Numbered from the stretch's first letter, positions 36,567-45,617 are shown. The stretch is 64,000 nt of DNA from Amycolatopsis acidicola (GCF_007713735.2 NZ_VMNW02000008.1:1-64000); one strand, 5' to 3'. Translations and numbers: made by a program. Notes: generated by a model from the letters alone, not told the origin.

Positions 36567-38420
36567 ATGAACGACCTCTCCGAGCTCGACAGAGCCCTGT
36601 ACACGGCACCGTTCGTCCTTATTGGACGAGACAACCGTCGCGTCACCACCGCCCACACGCACACCGAAGCATCACTACTGCTCGACCAGACCGACGCCGT
36701 CAGCATCGTCGGTACGTTGCGCGCCAACGCTATCGGCGTCGACATCGACCCGGCCGACACCGGCGCAGAACCCCGCTTCGGCCGCGCGGCCAGCGATGAC
36801 CTCGTCACGTGGCTCGACGCCCACGGCCTTCCCTGGTGTCGCCGACGTTCCGGCCGCCCCGGGCACTACCACGTCATCGGCCTCATTCCGCCGCAGCTAG
36901 CCAGCGAGTTCCGGTCGCTGGTCAGCATCACCGCCCAGCACCACGGCGTTTCCGCCACCGCAAGAAAAACTCTTCGGCTGCTCGATGCGCCGCATCGTCA
37001 CGGCCTGCGCGGACGCGTCCTCGACGGCACCCTGACGCCACAAGACCTGCCAGCATCCGATCCCGTGCAGGCCAGGAGGTTCCGCTACCCGCGCCGCCGA
37101 CAAAACCGCGCGGCACCAACTCCACACCAGGCCAGCCGGTCCGAGCGCGAGTTCGGCGACGCGCTGGCTTGCGCACGGGCAGGCTGGACGGCAGACGAGA
37201 CCTGGAGCATGGTCAACCTCCGTGGCACCAAAGCTCGCGAAATCGGCCCGTACTCCTGGCGCAGATGGTTCTGGGCTCCGGCAACAACAATCGTCGCAGC
37301 CGAAGACCACCTCACCGAAGACGAGGCGTGGAAGCGATTCCAGGACGCGTCACCGCCGCAGGCCGAGTTCCTAGGTCGCGATCGCTGGCGCAACGAACGA
37401 TGGGACGTAGCCCTCGCGGAAGCAGACCGCGAAAGACCACGACGCCGACGGATCCATCACCCGCCACACCCCACCGCCCCTCGCACAAACGGGAAACCGC
37501 ACGCTGTCCACGAAATGCTCCTGACCCACGCCCGGACCCTCATCACTCAGAATCCGAGGCTTCCCAACAACATCCGACCGACGACGCTGCTGGCCGCGTT
37601 GGAAGCGCTTGCGGACGCTATCGCGACCAACGACGGATCGATCTCTGTCCGCGCCTGGGCAGAACAGGCTTGTCTGGACCCGAAGAGCGTGCGCCGAGCA
37701 CGCGACGCCGCGGTACAGCTCGGACTCATCCGACGCCAACACGCGTATCGCCAGGGGCGTCACGACTGCGATGCCTGGACGATCACCGAGGAACTTGTCA
37801 CCGGCACACTGAGTTCGGACCATCGTTCCCCCACTTCGTACACCCCCGCACAGGGCTCAGCGGATCGTGCTCGTCTCGAACGCCAACATCGACGTGACCG
37901 GATCCGTTGGAATGCAAGGAAAAAATCTCAACACCACACATCATCCTCAGGCCTCCTCATCAGCGAGGCGAACGATCTCGTCGGTCACCGGCGCATGCCA
38001 CGCCCGCGAAACACCTGCCAGCCACGCTATTTCCCGCACTTCGTCGACCACGATCTCCTGGCGCTCCGGCTCCGGAGCGATCTCCTCGACCGCGACCGGC
38101 CGCCGACCTCTGCAGTAATCGTCCAGAGCCACACGCATCTCCGCAGCTGCCGCAATACGCTCCCTCCTCCACGGCAGCACGCGATGCCGGCGACTGGTCG
38201 CGACCGCGAACGCCCTGACACTCGACCGGATGTAGGGCCTCACCGTCAAGAACACATCGCAGATCTCCACCATCTGGCGATACAGCGCGGGCTCATCGTC
38301 GCTCGATGGCGGGGAAGTAACGTCCGAGGTCCTGAGTACCCCGGCAAGACGAGCAATGTCCACAGCCTGCCGACGCCGATGCACGCTCCGAACCCACCGG
38401 GCCAATGCGAGCACGATTGA
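36567..38420 (+). CDS. Primase-polymerase-type replication protein of the mobile element
   Basis: The 617-codon frame starts at ATG 36567. The N-terminus looks like an archaeo-eukaryotic primase (prim-pol): AIGVDIDP (Asp 59 and 61) and SGRPGHYHVIGL (His 100 and 102) give the metal and nucleotide-binding pattern. A middle region has RSEREFGDALACARAGW and WxLVNLRG-like helices. A winged-helix region around residues 310-410 (IATNDGSISVRAWAEQACLDPKSVRRARDAA) could bind origin DNA. The last ~150 codons run antisense through a better-supported gene, so the true C-terminus may be shorter or frameshifted. It probably initiates replication of a conjugative plasmid or replicative ICE. Confidence 0.65.
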   Translation: MNDLSELDRALYTAPFVLIGRDNRRVTTAHTHTEASLLLDQTDAVSIVGTLRANAIGVDIDPADTGAEPRFGRAASDDLVTWLDAHGLPWCRRRSGRPGHYHVIGLIPPQLASEFRSLVSITAQHHGVSATARKTLRLLDAPHRHGLRGRVLDGTLTPQDLPASDPVQARRFRYPRRRQNRAAPTPHQASRSEREFGDALACARAGWTADETWSMVNLRGTKAREIGPYSWRRWFWAPATTIVAAEDHLTEDEAWKRFQDASPPQAEFLGRDRWRNERWDVALAEADRERPRRRRIHHPPHPTAPRTNGKPHAVHEMLLTHARTLITQNPRLPNNIRPTTLLAALEALADAIATNDGSISVRAWAEQACLDPKSVRRARDAAVQLGLIRRQHAYRQGRHDCDAWTITEELVTGTLSSDHRSPTSYTPAQGSADRARLERQHRRDRIRWNARKKSQHHTSSSGLLISEANDLVGHRRMPRPRNTCQPRYFPHFVDHDLLALRLRSDLLDRDRPPTSAVIVQSHTHLRSCRNTLPPPRQHAMPATGRDRERPDTRPDVGPHRQEHIADLHHLAIQRGLIVARWRGSNVRGPEYPGKTSNVHSLPTPMHAPNPPGQCEHD

Positions 38421-38519
38421 CCATGAAATGGCAACCAGGCCAAGTAATTCGAGCACTGCTTCCACAGGCAACTGGGCCATCCCTGAGATGTACGCGTCGA
38501 ACACCGGCAACGCCGTCAC
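37947..38519 (-). CDS. Short MAB_1171c-like membrane protein
   Basis: The 190-residue product probably starts at GTG 38519, 20 bases after the ParH-like stop, with AAGGA upstream; ATG 38480 is the alternative. One membrane helix (LELLGLVAISWSIVLALARW) precedes a cytoplasmic domain. That domain has the MAB_1171c signature: ALYRQMVEICDVFLTVRPYI, then a charged AAAAEMRVALDDYC helix. Full-length MAB_1171c proteins have six or seven helices; here only the last one and the tail remain. The family is usually paired with an ImmA/IrrE-like peptidase, and such a gene lies directly upstream. The 3' half is antisense to the rep gene. Confidence 0.65.
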   Translation of the reverse strand: MTALPVFDAYISGMAQLPVEAVLELLGLVAISWSIVLALARWVRSVHRRRQAVDIARLAGVLRTSDVTSPPSSDDEPALYRQMVEICDVFLTVRPYIRSSVRAFAVATSRRHRVLPWRRERIAAAAEMRVALDDYCRGRRPVAVEEIAPEPERQEIVVDEVREIAWLAGVSRAWHAPVTDEIVRLADEEA

Positions 38520-38538
38520 ACTCCCATATTCCTTGGTG

Positions 38539-38991
38539 TCAGCTACAAACGGGCACAACGCGAGGTACCGGATCCCACCCACGACCGAGCCTCATCCATC
38601 TGGTTCGACGGTGTGTTCGGCGTACCTGTGCCGCCAGCTGGTAGGCGAGCGACTCGGCCTCATGTTCTTCCTGCCGACCGGTGCAGCCTTGCCCGTATCC
38701 ACGCTGCTGTTCGTGCCCGAGGAGCAGGTGCCCCAGTAGGTGAAAGGTGATGTGCCGAACGTGCATGTCGGGAGTGCCGCGTGCCACGAACAGCCGATCG
38801 CACTCGGCCGTCGACACCAGCAGCCCGTTCGGCAAAGCCGGCGACGCGTTCATCCGCCAGAGCGTCACCGGCACCCCGCGTTGGTCACCCAGTTCCGCGA
38901 GGAATGAGGTCAGCTCGAACGGCCTCCTGATCGGCAACGAGCCCACGAGTTCCTCGCACCGGGAGACGAAGTCTGCCCTGCCACGCGGCAT
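38539..38991 (-). CDS. ParH-like ImmA/IrrE-family protein with altered metal motif
   Basis: The 150-residue product starts at ATG 38991 with GAGG eight bases upstream. It has the ImmA/IrrE layout: N-terminal helices, a beta-sheet with LLVSTAECDRLFVA, a helix HITFHLLGHLLLGH and a late helix EEHEAESLAYQLA, which supplies the third metal ligand in the family. The active motif is normally HELGH; here it reads HLLGH, so the catalytic Glu is missing. It may bind metal or a partner without cleaving. Together with the downstream MAB_1171c-like gene it forms a pair often found in actinomycetes. Confidence 0.7.
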   Translation of the reverse strand: MPRGRADFVSRCEELVGSLPIRRPFELTSFLAELGDQRGVPVTLWRMNASPALPNGLLVSTAECDRLFVARGTPDMHVRHITFHLLGHLLLGHEQQRGYGQGCTGRQEEHEAESLAYQLAAQVRRTHRRTRWMRLGRGWDPVPRVVPVCS

Positions 38992-39672
38992 GCCCGTCAC
39001 CTCAACCCGGCGTCGCCGGGAATGAGATTCACGGCCTGGTCAGCGGGGCCGACGATGCGACCAGACGATAGCCGTGCACCGAGCCGAAACCGCATCTGCG
39101 GGAGTGGCCGCTGCCCGTTCGGACTGCGCCCTCCCGCCTCGCGCTGCGCCACACTCCGGCGGGACGCCTCCTCATTGACGATGTGACCAAACAAAACTTG
39201 TCCTCGCTCCCCATGCACGGCAAGTCAAACCCATCTGCAGTACGACTATGTCGCACACCACCACGTCAGGTAGCGCGTTTCCCGCGATTTTCCGAATTTG
39301 CTCCCCGTCTGGGGTACGCAGAACTGCGTATCTCTCCACCGAACGAACACGTAGGGTCGATTCACAGATGATGCACAACACTCTTTTCTTCGTCGGCTGA
39401 GTGCACGAGATGTGTCGACAGGCCTCCGCCGCGTCACCACGGGAGCCCCTCTCTCAAGCCTGCTACCGAAACGGAAATCGCAGGTGAAGTGGCCACTCTG
39501 GAATGCTCCGCCATCCGAAGTACGTAGAACTTCCCGAACACCTACGTAGGCGTTCGGGCCGGAGTACGTGAATTTCTCCATAGCGCACCAACGAAAGAAC
39601 GCTGATGCTCATCAGTACCGATATCCGGCCCACGAATGGGGCGGGCGGAGTCGCCTGGGGAGGCCACCGGAG
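38992..39672. other. Intergenic region upstream of the P450 gene
   Basis: About 680 bases without a convincing gene. An open frame on the minus strand (39246-39581) has an unlikely composition and no ribosome site. The right half holds the repeated palindromic elements described separately. The left part contains the promoter of the ParH-like gene. Confidence 0.55.
39311..39580. promoter_or_regulatory. Cluster of palindromes and GTACG repeats upstream of the P450 gene
   Basis: Three direct repeats of the form GTACG(C/T)-x-GAA(C/T)T start at 39314, 39520 and 39562. The first sits in a 7-bp inverted repeat TACGCAG-AA-CTGCGTA (39315-39330). The second is flanked by GAAGT and ACTTC (39517-39533). 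Directly after it, CCCGAAC (39533-39539) and GTTCGGG (39552-39558) enclose the palindrome CCTACGTAGG. This cluster 90-360 bases before the P450 start looks like operator sites for a dimeric regulator. Confidence 0.55.
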
Positions 39673-40884
39673 ATGAATCCGGAAAACGTGACAGTATTCA
39701 GCGAGCACTACTGGGACAACGAAACTACAGTTTTATCCGCATTACGCGAGCAGGCAGCGGTGCATCAAGCTCGCCTCGCGGACGGTATCCGAGTGTGGGT
39801 GATCGTGCGCTACGCCGACGCCCAGGCCGCCCTGACGGATCAGCGGTTGAGCAAGGACGCCGGTCGACTCGGCGCCGTCATGCGACAACAGCGCGCCGCG
39901 CTCGGCGGCGAGACGGCGTTGAGCACGATGTTCAACCCGCACATGCTGTTCGCCGACGATCCCGCACACGCGCGGTTGCGATCGCTGGTGGCCAGCCAGT
40001 TCACCCGGCGCCGGGTCGAGACACTGAGGCCACGTGTGGAGCGGATCAGCAACGAGCTGCTCGACGCCTTACCGGCCGGTCGGCCCGTCGACTTGCTCGA
40101 GCACTACGCATTCCCGCTGCCGCTGACGGTGATCTGCGAGCTGTTGGGGGTGCCCGCTACCGACCGCCGACCGTTTCGCGGCTGGACCGCGGCGCTGATG
40201 AAAGACGACCCGGACGTGACCGTGCCCGCGTCACGGGCCATGGAACGCTACTTCACTGATCTGATCCGGGCCAAGCGCCAGAATCCAGGCGATGACCTGC
40301 TTTCGGCTCTTGCCGCCAGCGACGGCAACGGCGATCAGCTCACCTTTGCGGAGTTGATCGGGACCGTGTTCCTGCTGTTCGTCGCCGGTCACGAAACCTC
40401 CACGAACATGATCGGCAACCTGGCTCGTGCTCTGCTGCAAACCCCCGGACAGTGGTGCCGCCTAACGAGCGATCCGGACCTGATCCCGGCTGCCGTCGAA
40501 GAACTTCTGCGATACGACTCCCCGGTGGGCTTTGCGACGCACCGCGTGACGACGGAGCCGGTGATCTACGGCGGCGTGGAGATCCCGGCCGGGGAGATCG
40601 TCATGGTCTCCCTGCTGTCAGCGAACCGGGATCCTGACCAGTTCAGCCGACCCGACCAACTAAATATGACCAGGGATGCACGCAGCCATCTGAGTTTTGG
40701 CCACGGCATCCACTACTGCCTGGGCGCTCCGCTGGGACGGCTGGAAGCAGAGGTGAGCTTGAGCCATCTCACCTCCCGGTTCCCGCGCGCACGGCTCGTC
40801 ACCGAGTTCGGCGCGCCCCGCCGGCAGCAGAGCGCGATCATGAACGGCCACCGGGCACTCTGGGTTCAGCTCTCCGAGTCCTGA
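39673..40884 (+). CDS. Cytochrome P450
   Basis: The 403-residue bacterial P450 starts at ATG 39673 with GGGGAGG nine bases upstream; an in-frame ATG at 39568 would add an unlikely extension. The I-helix oxygen-binding motif is AGHETS (residues about 237-242), the K-helix ExxR is EELLR, and the heme loop is FGHGIHYCLG with the ligand Cys near residue 349. It needs a ferredoxin and reductase, not encoded nearby. The substrate is unknown; the family mostly hydroxylates secondary metabolites, lipids or xenobiotics. The 3' end overlaps the convergent LuxR/LAL gene by 19 bases. Confidence 0.95.
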   Translation: MNPENVTVFSEHYWDNETTVLSALREQAAVHQARLADGIRVWVIVRYADAQAALTDQRLSKDAGRLGAVMRQQRAALGGETALSTMFNPHMLFADDPAHARLRSLVASQFTRRRVETLRPRVERISNELLDALPAGRPVDLLEHYAFPLPLTVICELLGVPATDRRPFRGWTAALMKDDPDVTVPASRAMERYFTDLIRAKRQNPGDDLLSALAASDGNGDQLTFAELIGTVFLLFVAGHETSTNMIGNLARALLQTPGQWCRLTSDPDLIPAAVEELLRYDSPVGFATHRVTTEPVIYGGVEIPAGEIVMVSLLSANRDPDQFSRPDQLNMTRDARSHLSFGHGIHYCLGAPLGRLEAEVSLSHLTSRFPRARLVTEFGAPRRQQSAIMNGHRALWVQLSES

Positions 40885-43280
40885 CCCGCCGACGGCAGCC
40901 CGGCATGCCAGGCCGCGACCTCGATTCGGTTGGAGAAACCGAGCTTGGGCATGATGTTCTGCAGATGGGTTTCGACCGTGCGATAGGAGATCCCCAGCTC
41001 GGCGGCGATCTGCCGGCTCGTCATGCCTTTCGCCACGTGTGCGGCGACGTCGAATTCCCGCGGCGTCAACCCGCCGGGCGGCACGAATTTCCTCGCCTGC
41101 TCCCGATCGGGAGCCAAGGGCCCCAGGGCGAGGTCGAAAACCTGGTCATAACGCAAGGCCCGCCCCACCGAGACTTTCACGTCGTACTCCACCGCACCCA
41201 GCTCGCGCTCACCGGCCAGTTTGTATCGCTGCTCAAGCTGCAAATAAGGCAGCAGTTGGTACACCGTCACCTTGGTGATTCGCTGCCGCTCGTCCGCGCC
41301 ACCGAACAACTGCGCCGCGAGGTCGTGATTGTCCAAAACGGCGGCAATCACGGCGGCCAACCATAGCCCCCAGGCCGGCCCCCAGGTATCACCCATTTCC
41401 CGTTGCATCCGCAGCGAACGCTGGACGAGCCGGGCCGCGTCCACCGCGTCGCCATGCACGAGTTCGACCAACGCCGAGTCCCACAGTGCCCACGAAACCG
41501 CCCACCGTGCACCGCGTGCTTCAGCCTCAGCCAGCAGCCGCGCGCACGGCCCCAGGGCCGCCGTCCGATCTCCGACGAAACCGGCCGCCATGCTCTGAAA
41601 CATCAACGCCATGTTGGCGTCACCCCGGCATCCGGCCGCAAGGAACAACTCTTCCGCACGGCCGAACATGGCCACCGCTGACCGCGCAACGGACCGGGCC
41701 GAATTGGCGAGCCACCGCTCCGCAGCCTGCGCGAGAATTAACGATCCGCTCTCCTCGGCAATACCCAGCGCTCGCGCGACCGATTCCGCGCGCCGCAATG
41801 CCGGGCGCGCGTCGTCGATGTCCCCCTGGATCAAACTGAGGTACGCCAGCAGACTCAGGCCCGCGACCTCGAGTTCGGTGTGCGCCTCAGGCTGCTCATC
41901 CAGGGCGTAGTTCAGCCACCTGCGCGCTTCGTTGATCTTGCCGTTGAAGATCTGGAACCGGCTGCGCACGGCGTTGATTGCCAACTCCAGCGCCCGAGGA
42001 GCCTGCCCGGGATCGCCGAGCAGGAAGTCCATCGCGGCACGGAAGTTGGGGCTCTCGCTGTCGAGGCACGCCATCCAGACGGTCTCGTCCGGGCCGTACC
42101 AGGTATCCGCGGCACGCTGCAGAAGTCCGGCGAAATAGTCGGCGTGGGCCTGCTCCAGCTCGCTCAGGTCGTCGTCGGACAAGTGCTGGACGCCGTACTC
42201 ACGAAGGCTCTCCAGCATGCGGTACCGCGTGCGCCCGTGGTGCGTCTCGGTGGTGAGAACCGAATGACGCACGAGGTTCGCCAGCAGACGCAGGATCTTG
42301 CTTTGCTCCAAGCCGAACCGGGTACACACGGCCTCAGCGGCACTGAGGTCGAACCCTCTGACGAACACCCAGCTCAGTGCCCACAACCGGCGCTCATCCT
42401 GTGGCAGCAGGCCGAAGGACCAGTCCATGGTGGCCTGCAGACTGTGGTGATGACGTTGCTCGAACTCCGGCCCGTCGACAAGCAGACTGAGCCGATCTCC
42501 CGCCGCGAGCCGGGAGTGACCACCACTGCTGGCCCTTGCACCGTTCGACGACCAGGCCGCCGCGGGCCGCCCCTGCCTGGTGATGTGCTCGACGATCTCC
42601 TGAATCGTGGTCGCATCCAGACGCCCGGCAGCCAGCTCGATCGACAGCGGAATACCTTCGAGCAACTCGCATACCGTGCACGCCGCGTGCGCGTCCTGCG
42701 GAGGCAGCGCGCCGGTCTCGGACAAGGCCCGTTCCCACTCTCCGTTCACTGCCCGGCCACGATCCGACAACAGCGCCATCGCCTCGTCGGTCGTCAGCGG
42801 GGGCACTTCCAGCGGGCGCTCGCCCTCGATCCGAAGCTTGACCCGGCTGGTGACCAGAACACGAAGCTTCTCCGACGTGAGCAGCAGGACCCTGAGCAGC
42901 TCCTGCACCGGCCGAAGCAAATGCTCACAATTGTCCAGAACGAGCAGAATTTCCTTGTCCCGCAAGTGTTGTATCAACCGGGCCTCGCCCGGTTCCCGGG
43001 AGTTGTCAAGGATGCCCAACGCTGCGGTCAGCTGCCCGGCCAGCGCATCGGCCTCGGTGACCGCGGTCAGGTCCACCAGGCACACACCCGACTCGAAGGC
43101 CCGGCCGACATCGGCAGCCAGCCTGGTCGCGATCCGGGTCTTCCCCACACCCCCGACCCCATACAGCGTCACCAGCCTCGCGGCTTGGATCAACCTGGCA
43201 CCGTCCGCCAACAGCGACTCACGGCCGACGAACACGTTCAGCTCGGCAGCGACGAGCGCCTGCCGATCCGCGAACTCCAC
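40866..43280 (-). CDS. LAL-type LuxR regulator with NB-ARC-like ATPase
   Basis: The 804-residue product starts at GTG 43280, which has GGGGGAGAGG about six bases upstream; GTG 43313 would be 11 codons longer. Walker A is GVGGVGKTR near residue 45 and LLVLDNCEHL gives Walker B. A long helical, TPR-like middle follows. The C-terminal LuxR helix-turn-helix reads LTPREFDVAAHVAKGMTSRQIAAELGIS and then YRTVETHLQNIMPKL. Such regulators sense a ligand and activate nearby metabolic genes. The convergent P450 is a candidate target, although the palindromes are on its far side. Confidence 0.9.
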   Translation of the reverse strand: MEFADRQALVAAELNVFVGRESLLADGARLIQAARLVTLYGVGGVGKTRIATRLAADVGRAFESGVCLVDLTAVTEADALAGQLTAALGILDNSREPGEARLIQHLRDKEILLVLDNCEHLLRPVQELLRVLLLTSEKLRVLVTSRVKLRIEGERPLEVPPLTTDEAMALLSDRGRAVNGEWERALSETGALPPQDAHAACTVCELLEGIPLSIELAAGRLDATTIQEIVEHITRQGRPAAAWSSNGARASSGGHSRLAAGDRLSLLVDGPEFEQRHHHSLQATMDWSFGLLPQDERRLWALSWVFVRGFDLSAAEAVCTRFGLEQSKILRLLANLVRHSVLTTETHHGRTRYRMLESLREYGVQHLSDDDLSELEQAHADYFAGLLQRAADTWYGPDETVWMACLDSESPNFRAAMDFLLGDPGQAPRALELAINAVRSRFQIFNGKINEARRWLNYALDEQPEAHTELEVAGLSLLAYLSLIQGDIDDARPALRRAESVARALGIAEESGSLILAQAAERWLANSARSVARSAVAMFGRAEELFLAAGCRGDANMALMFQSMAAGFVGDRTAALGPCARLLAEAEARGARWAVSWALWDSALVELVHGDAVDAARLVQRSLRMQREMGDTWGPAWGLWLAAVIAAVLDNHDLAAQLFGGADERQRITKVTVYQLLPYLQLEQRYKLAGERELGAVEYDVKVSVGRALRYDQVFDLALGPLAPDREQARKFVPPGGLTPREFDVAAHVAKGMTSRQIAAELGISYRTVETHLQNIMPKLGFSNRIEVAAWHAGLPSAGQDSES

Positions 43281-43992
43281 AACACCCTCTCCCCCAGTCG
43301 ACACTGGCACCAAGGCACGAGTCGGAATCGCGGAGCTCCGTCAGCGGCGCTCACGACCCGTGGCTTGGCAGCTACCATTCAGTCGATCTCGTGGGATGCT
43401 AACGCCCCTGCGGCGCCCGGCGAACCAAAACGGCATACATTCTTACGCTACGGGAAATGGATCACTCGCCTGGAGCAAAACGTCTCGCCCGCTCAAGCAG
43501 ACCTTTCGGCCGACATGCGAACAAACCGGACACCGAGATCTCGGCCGCCACCACAGACCGCCTGACGCTGTATGACGTCAACGCCAACCATTGTCAAGAT
43601 CGATCCCGGAGCATCTTCGCCCGCTACCCTTGCGTCGCGCGCGGCCGGCCCGCCCATTCGCAGCCGCTGACGCGGAGCGAACTCGCGTCAGCCTCGACCG
43701 CGGCCGCTGGGACGTCCTTGCCATCTTGTTCAAGCGGCATCCCCAGGTACCGACTGAACGGCTTACCGAGGCGATCGGAAACACGCCTCACACTTCGACA
43801 TGCGTGTAAATGTTGGCCAAGCTTGACATCCATGCGCAGCCATCTACTGTGGAGCGCGTCGGCCGGTTTCTTTTCCTCGGCCACAACGGATCTGTAGCGT
43901 CGGCCTGCACCGACGCGCACCTCCCCAGGCGATCCAGCGCACGGCATCCCTTGGGAGGACAGCATGTTCAGCACCCTCGCCTACTCAGGCAT
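43281..43992. other. Intergenic region between LAL regulator and SH3b genes
   Basis: About 710 bases. I see no gene with a ribosome site or a recognisable product. It holds the LAL regulator promoter on one side and that of the SH3b genes on the other. An open frame from 43810 runs into the first SH3b gene, but its beginning does not look like coding sequence. Confidence 0.5.
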
Positions 43993-44391
43993 ATGCACAT
44001 GATCGGCCCAGCCTGTATCGCGTTGAGCTTGCTCGCTCCGGTGACGCCTATACCTTCCCTCGCACCCACCGGAACAGCCGTTGCCGCGACAACGTGCCAG
44101 CACAAAGGCGACGACGCGTACATCACCGGCTATGGCGTTCGCATGCGCCAGCTGCCGAACACCAACGCGCCCGTTTTCGCACTGCTCCAATGTGGACAGA
44201 GTGTCACTCCTCGCTGCCTCAGTCCTGCGCCCCCGCCGGACTGGTGGCACCAGAAACTCGACATCGCCGAACCGAGCTGGTGGAAGGTCACCGCGATGAC
44301 GTCAGACAGCGTCCGGCTCACCGGCTACGTCAGCGCCGACTACGTGACCGGATCCGACCACGAACCGCTTTGCACGCCACCAGAAGAATAA
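43993..44391 (+). CDS. Secreted SH3b-domain protein (first of two)
   Basis: The 132-residue product probably starts at ATG 43993 (or ATG 43999) and has a signal peptide (residues about 3-33, ending AVAA). A single bacterial SH3-like domain follows: YITGYGVRMRQLPNTNAPVFALL, then WWKVTAMTSDSVRLTGYVSADYVTG. It should be exported and bind the cell wall or another surface ligand. Four Cys in the mature part could form two disulfides. The next gene is a paralogue of the same layout. Confidence 0.7.
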   Translation: MHMIGPACIALSLLAPVTPIPSLAPTGTAVAATTCQHKGDDAYITGYGVRMRQLPNTNAPVFALLQCGQSVTPRCLSPAPPPDWWHQKLDIAEPSWWKVTAMTSDSVRLTGYVSADYVTGSDHEPLCTPPEE

Positions 44392-44448
44392 CTGCACACC
44401 GCAGCCCAGAGTTCGCCCTCCTCAAAGAGAAACAGCTTGAGGAGAACC

Positions 44449-44820
44449 ATGTCATTGACCAAACCCAAAAAGGCAGCGCTCACCACAGTCGTTGCTGCGT
44501 CAGCGATCCTCGGCGCGGCAACCCCCGCATTCGCGACGACGACATCGCACACGGAGACCGAGGGCACCCACACCGCGGCGTGCGCGCTGCGGCCAGGGCA
44601 AGCCTACGTCGCCGGCGGCAATGTCCGGCTCCGCAGCGGTCCTGGAACCAACTTCTCGATCCTGGGCAGCTACAACTACGGCCAGCAGGTCAGCCTGATC
44701 TGCTGGGCAACTCCGTACGAGTACCCCGGCTGGTGGAAACTGCGGATCATCGACGGCCCCACCGGCTACATGCGAGCCGACTACGTCGGCAACGCCACCA
44801 GCCCAGGAGTCTGCCGCTGA
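44449..44820 (+). CDS. Secreted SH3b-domain protein (second of two)
   Basis: The 123-residue product starts at ATG 44449 behind TGAGGAGAACC. It has a signal peptide (residues 1-30, ending PAFATT) and an SH3-like domain: GGNVRLRSGPGTNFSILGSY and later WWKLRIIDGPTGYMRADYVG. Three Cys are present in the mature protein. It lies 57 bases after its paralogue, and both share the WWK...GY(V/M)xADYV core, so a tandem duplication is likely. No catalytic domain is attached, so the role may be wall binding or inhibition. Confidence 0.8.
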   Translation: MSLTKPKKAALTTVVAASAILGAATPAFATTTSHTETEGTHTAACALRPGQAYVAGGNVRLRSGPGTNFSILGSYNYGQQVSLICWATPYEYPGWWKLRIIDGPTGYMRADYVGNATSPGVCR

Positions 44821-45016
44821 ACCAGGCGAGCCGCAAAAACCTTACCAATTAAGGGAAATTCGCAGCGTGCGCAACGACGCCAGCAGGCCCCGCAGGCTGC
44901 TCACCCCGAGAATTACCGCGGCAGGAGCCAGCCATCACCTTGGCCGGCTCCTGCCACACAACCAGTCACCACCCCGACCTCCCCGTCACGACTGCGCCCT
45001 GCGCCGGGAGGTCCTC

Positions 45017-45382
45017 GTGCAAGACAACCGCCCGAACTGGCGACGCGCTGCCGCTTGCCGCGGACGTGTCGATCTGGACTTCATCGAGCCATCACCGGAC
45101 GAGGCCGTGGAGTGCCGAACTCTGTGCTCATCGTGTTCCGTGCGTGAACCATGCCTTCGAGAAGCCCTGCGGAACCGCGAACCTTGGGGCATCTGGGGCG
45201 GCGCGGACGCGATCGACCGCGAGCTCGTCGCGATGAGCGAAGGCCTGCCCGCGCCCCGCATCCTGCCCCCGCACGGAACCAACACCCGCTACGCCAAACA
45301 CCGCTGCCCCTGCGACGCCTGCCGCCAAGCCCACCGAATCCACGAACGACGGAGAAGGCGGCGTCAGGAAGGACGAACGTAG
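45017..45382 (+). CDS. WhiB-family iron-sulfur regulator with Cys-rich C-terminal tail
   Basis: The 121-residue product starts at GTG 45017 with GGGAGG five bases upstream. The four WhiB cluster ligands are present: Cys in AACRG, then LCSSCSVREPC. The GIWGG turn follows. The C-terminus is longer than a normal WhiB and has HGTNTRYAKHRCPCDACRQAH followed by an Arg-rich stretch. That CxCxxC block with a His could bind zinc and resembles tails seen in phage or plasmid WhiB proteins. It probably controls element genes through sigma factor and DNA contacts. Confidence 0.88.
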   Translation: MQDNRPNWRRAAACRGRVDLDFIEPSPDEAVECRTLCSSCSVREPCLREALRNREPWGIWGGADAIDRELVAMSEGLPAPRILPPHGTNTRYAKHRCPCDACRQAHRIHERRRRRRQEGRT

Positions 45383-45617
45383 TCGCTCACTGTCGGCCGG
45401 ATCACGGCGCCTTGCTGTTTCCGGTAGTTACCCGGTACGCACCGCCGTCACCGAGGTAGAACCTTTCTTCGGGCACCCGCGGGCCCCTTCGCTGAACACT
45501 CACCCAACTGCTGTCCCATTCCCGACGATGGAACCATCCCGTTCGCGAGGGGAGCCCGGCCCTATCGGCGCTCATGGCGATCAGCTGTCCGAACCATCCC
45601 CGCCTGATAGGAGCGGA

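Noticed and set aside
39246-39581. Minus-strand open frame in the P450 promoter region
   Set aside because: Some resemblance of its first residues (KFTYSGPNA) to DUF397 proteins, but the rest does not follow, and the palindromes better explain the sequence.
41880-43565. 561-codon plus-strand open frame opposite the LAL regulator
   Set aside because: The opposite strand has clear Walker and LuxR motifs. This frame has none and no ribosome site.
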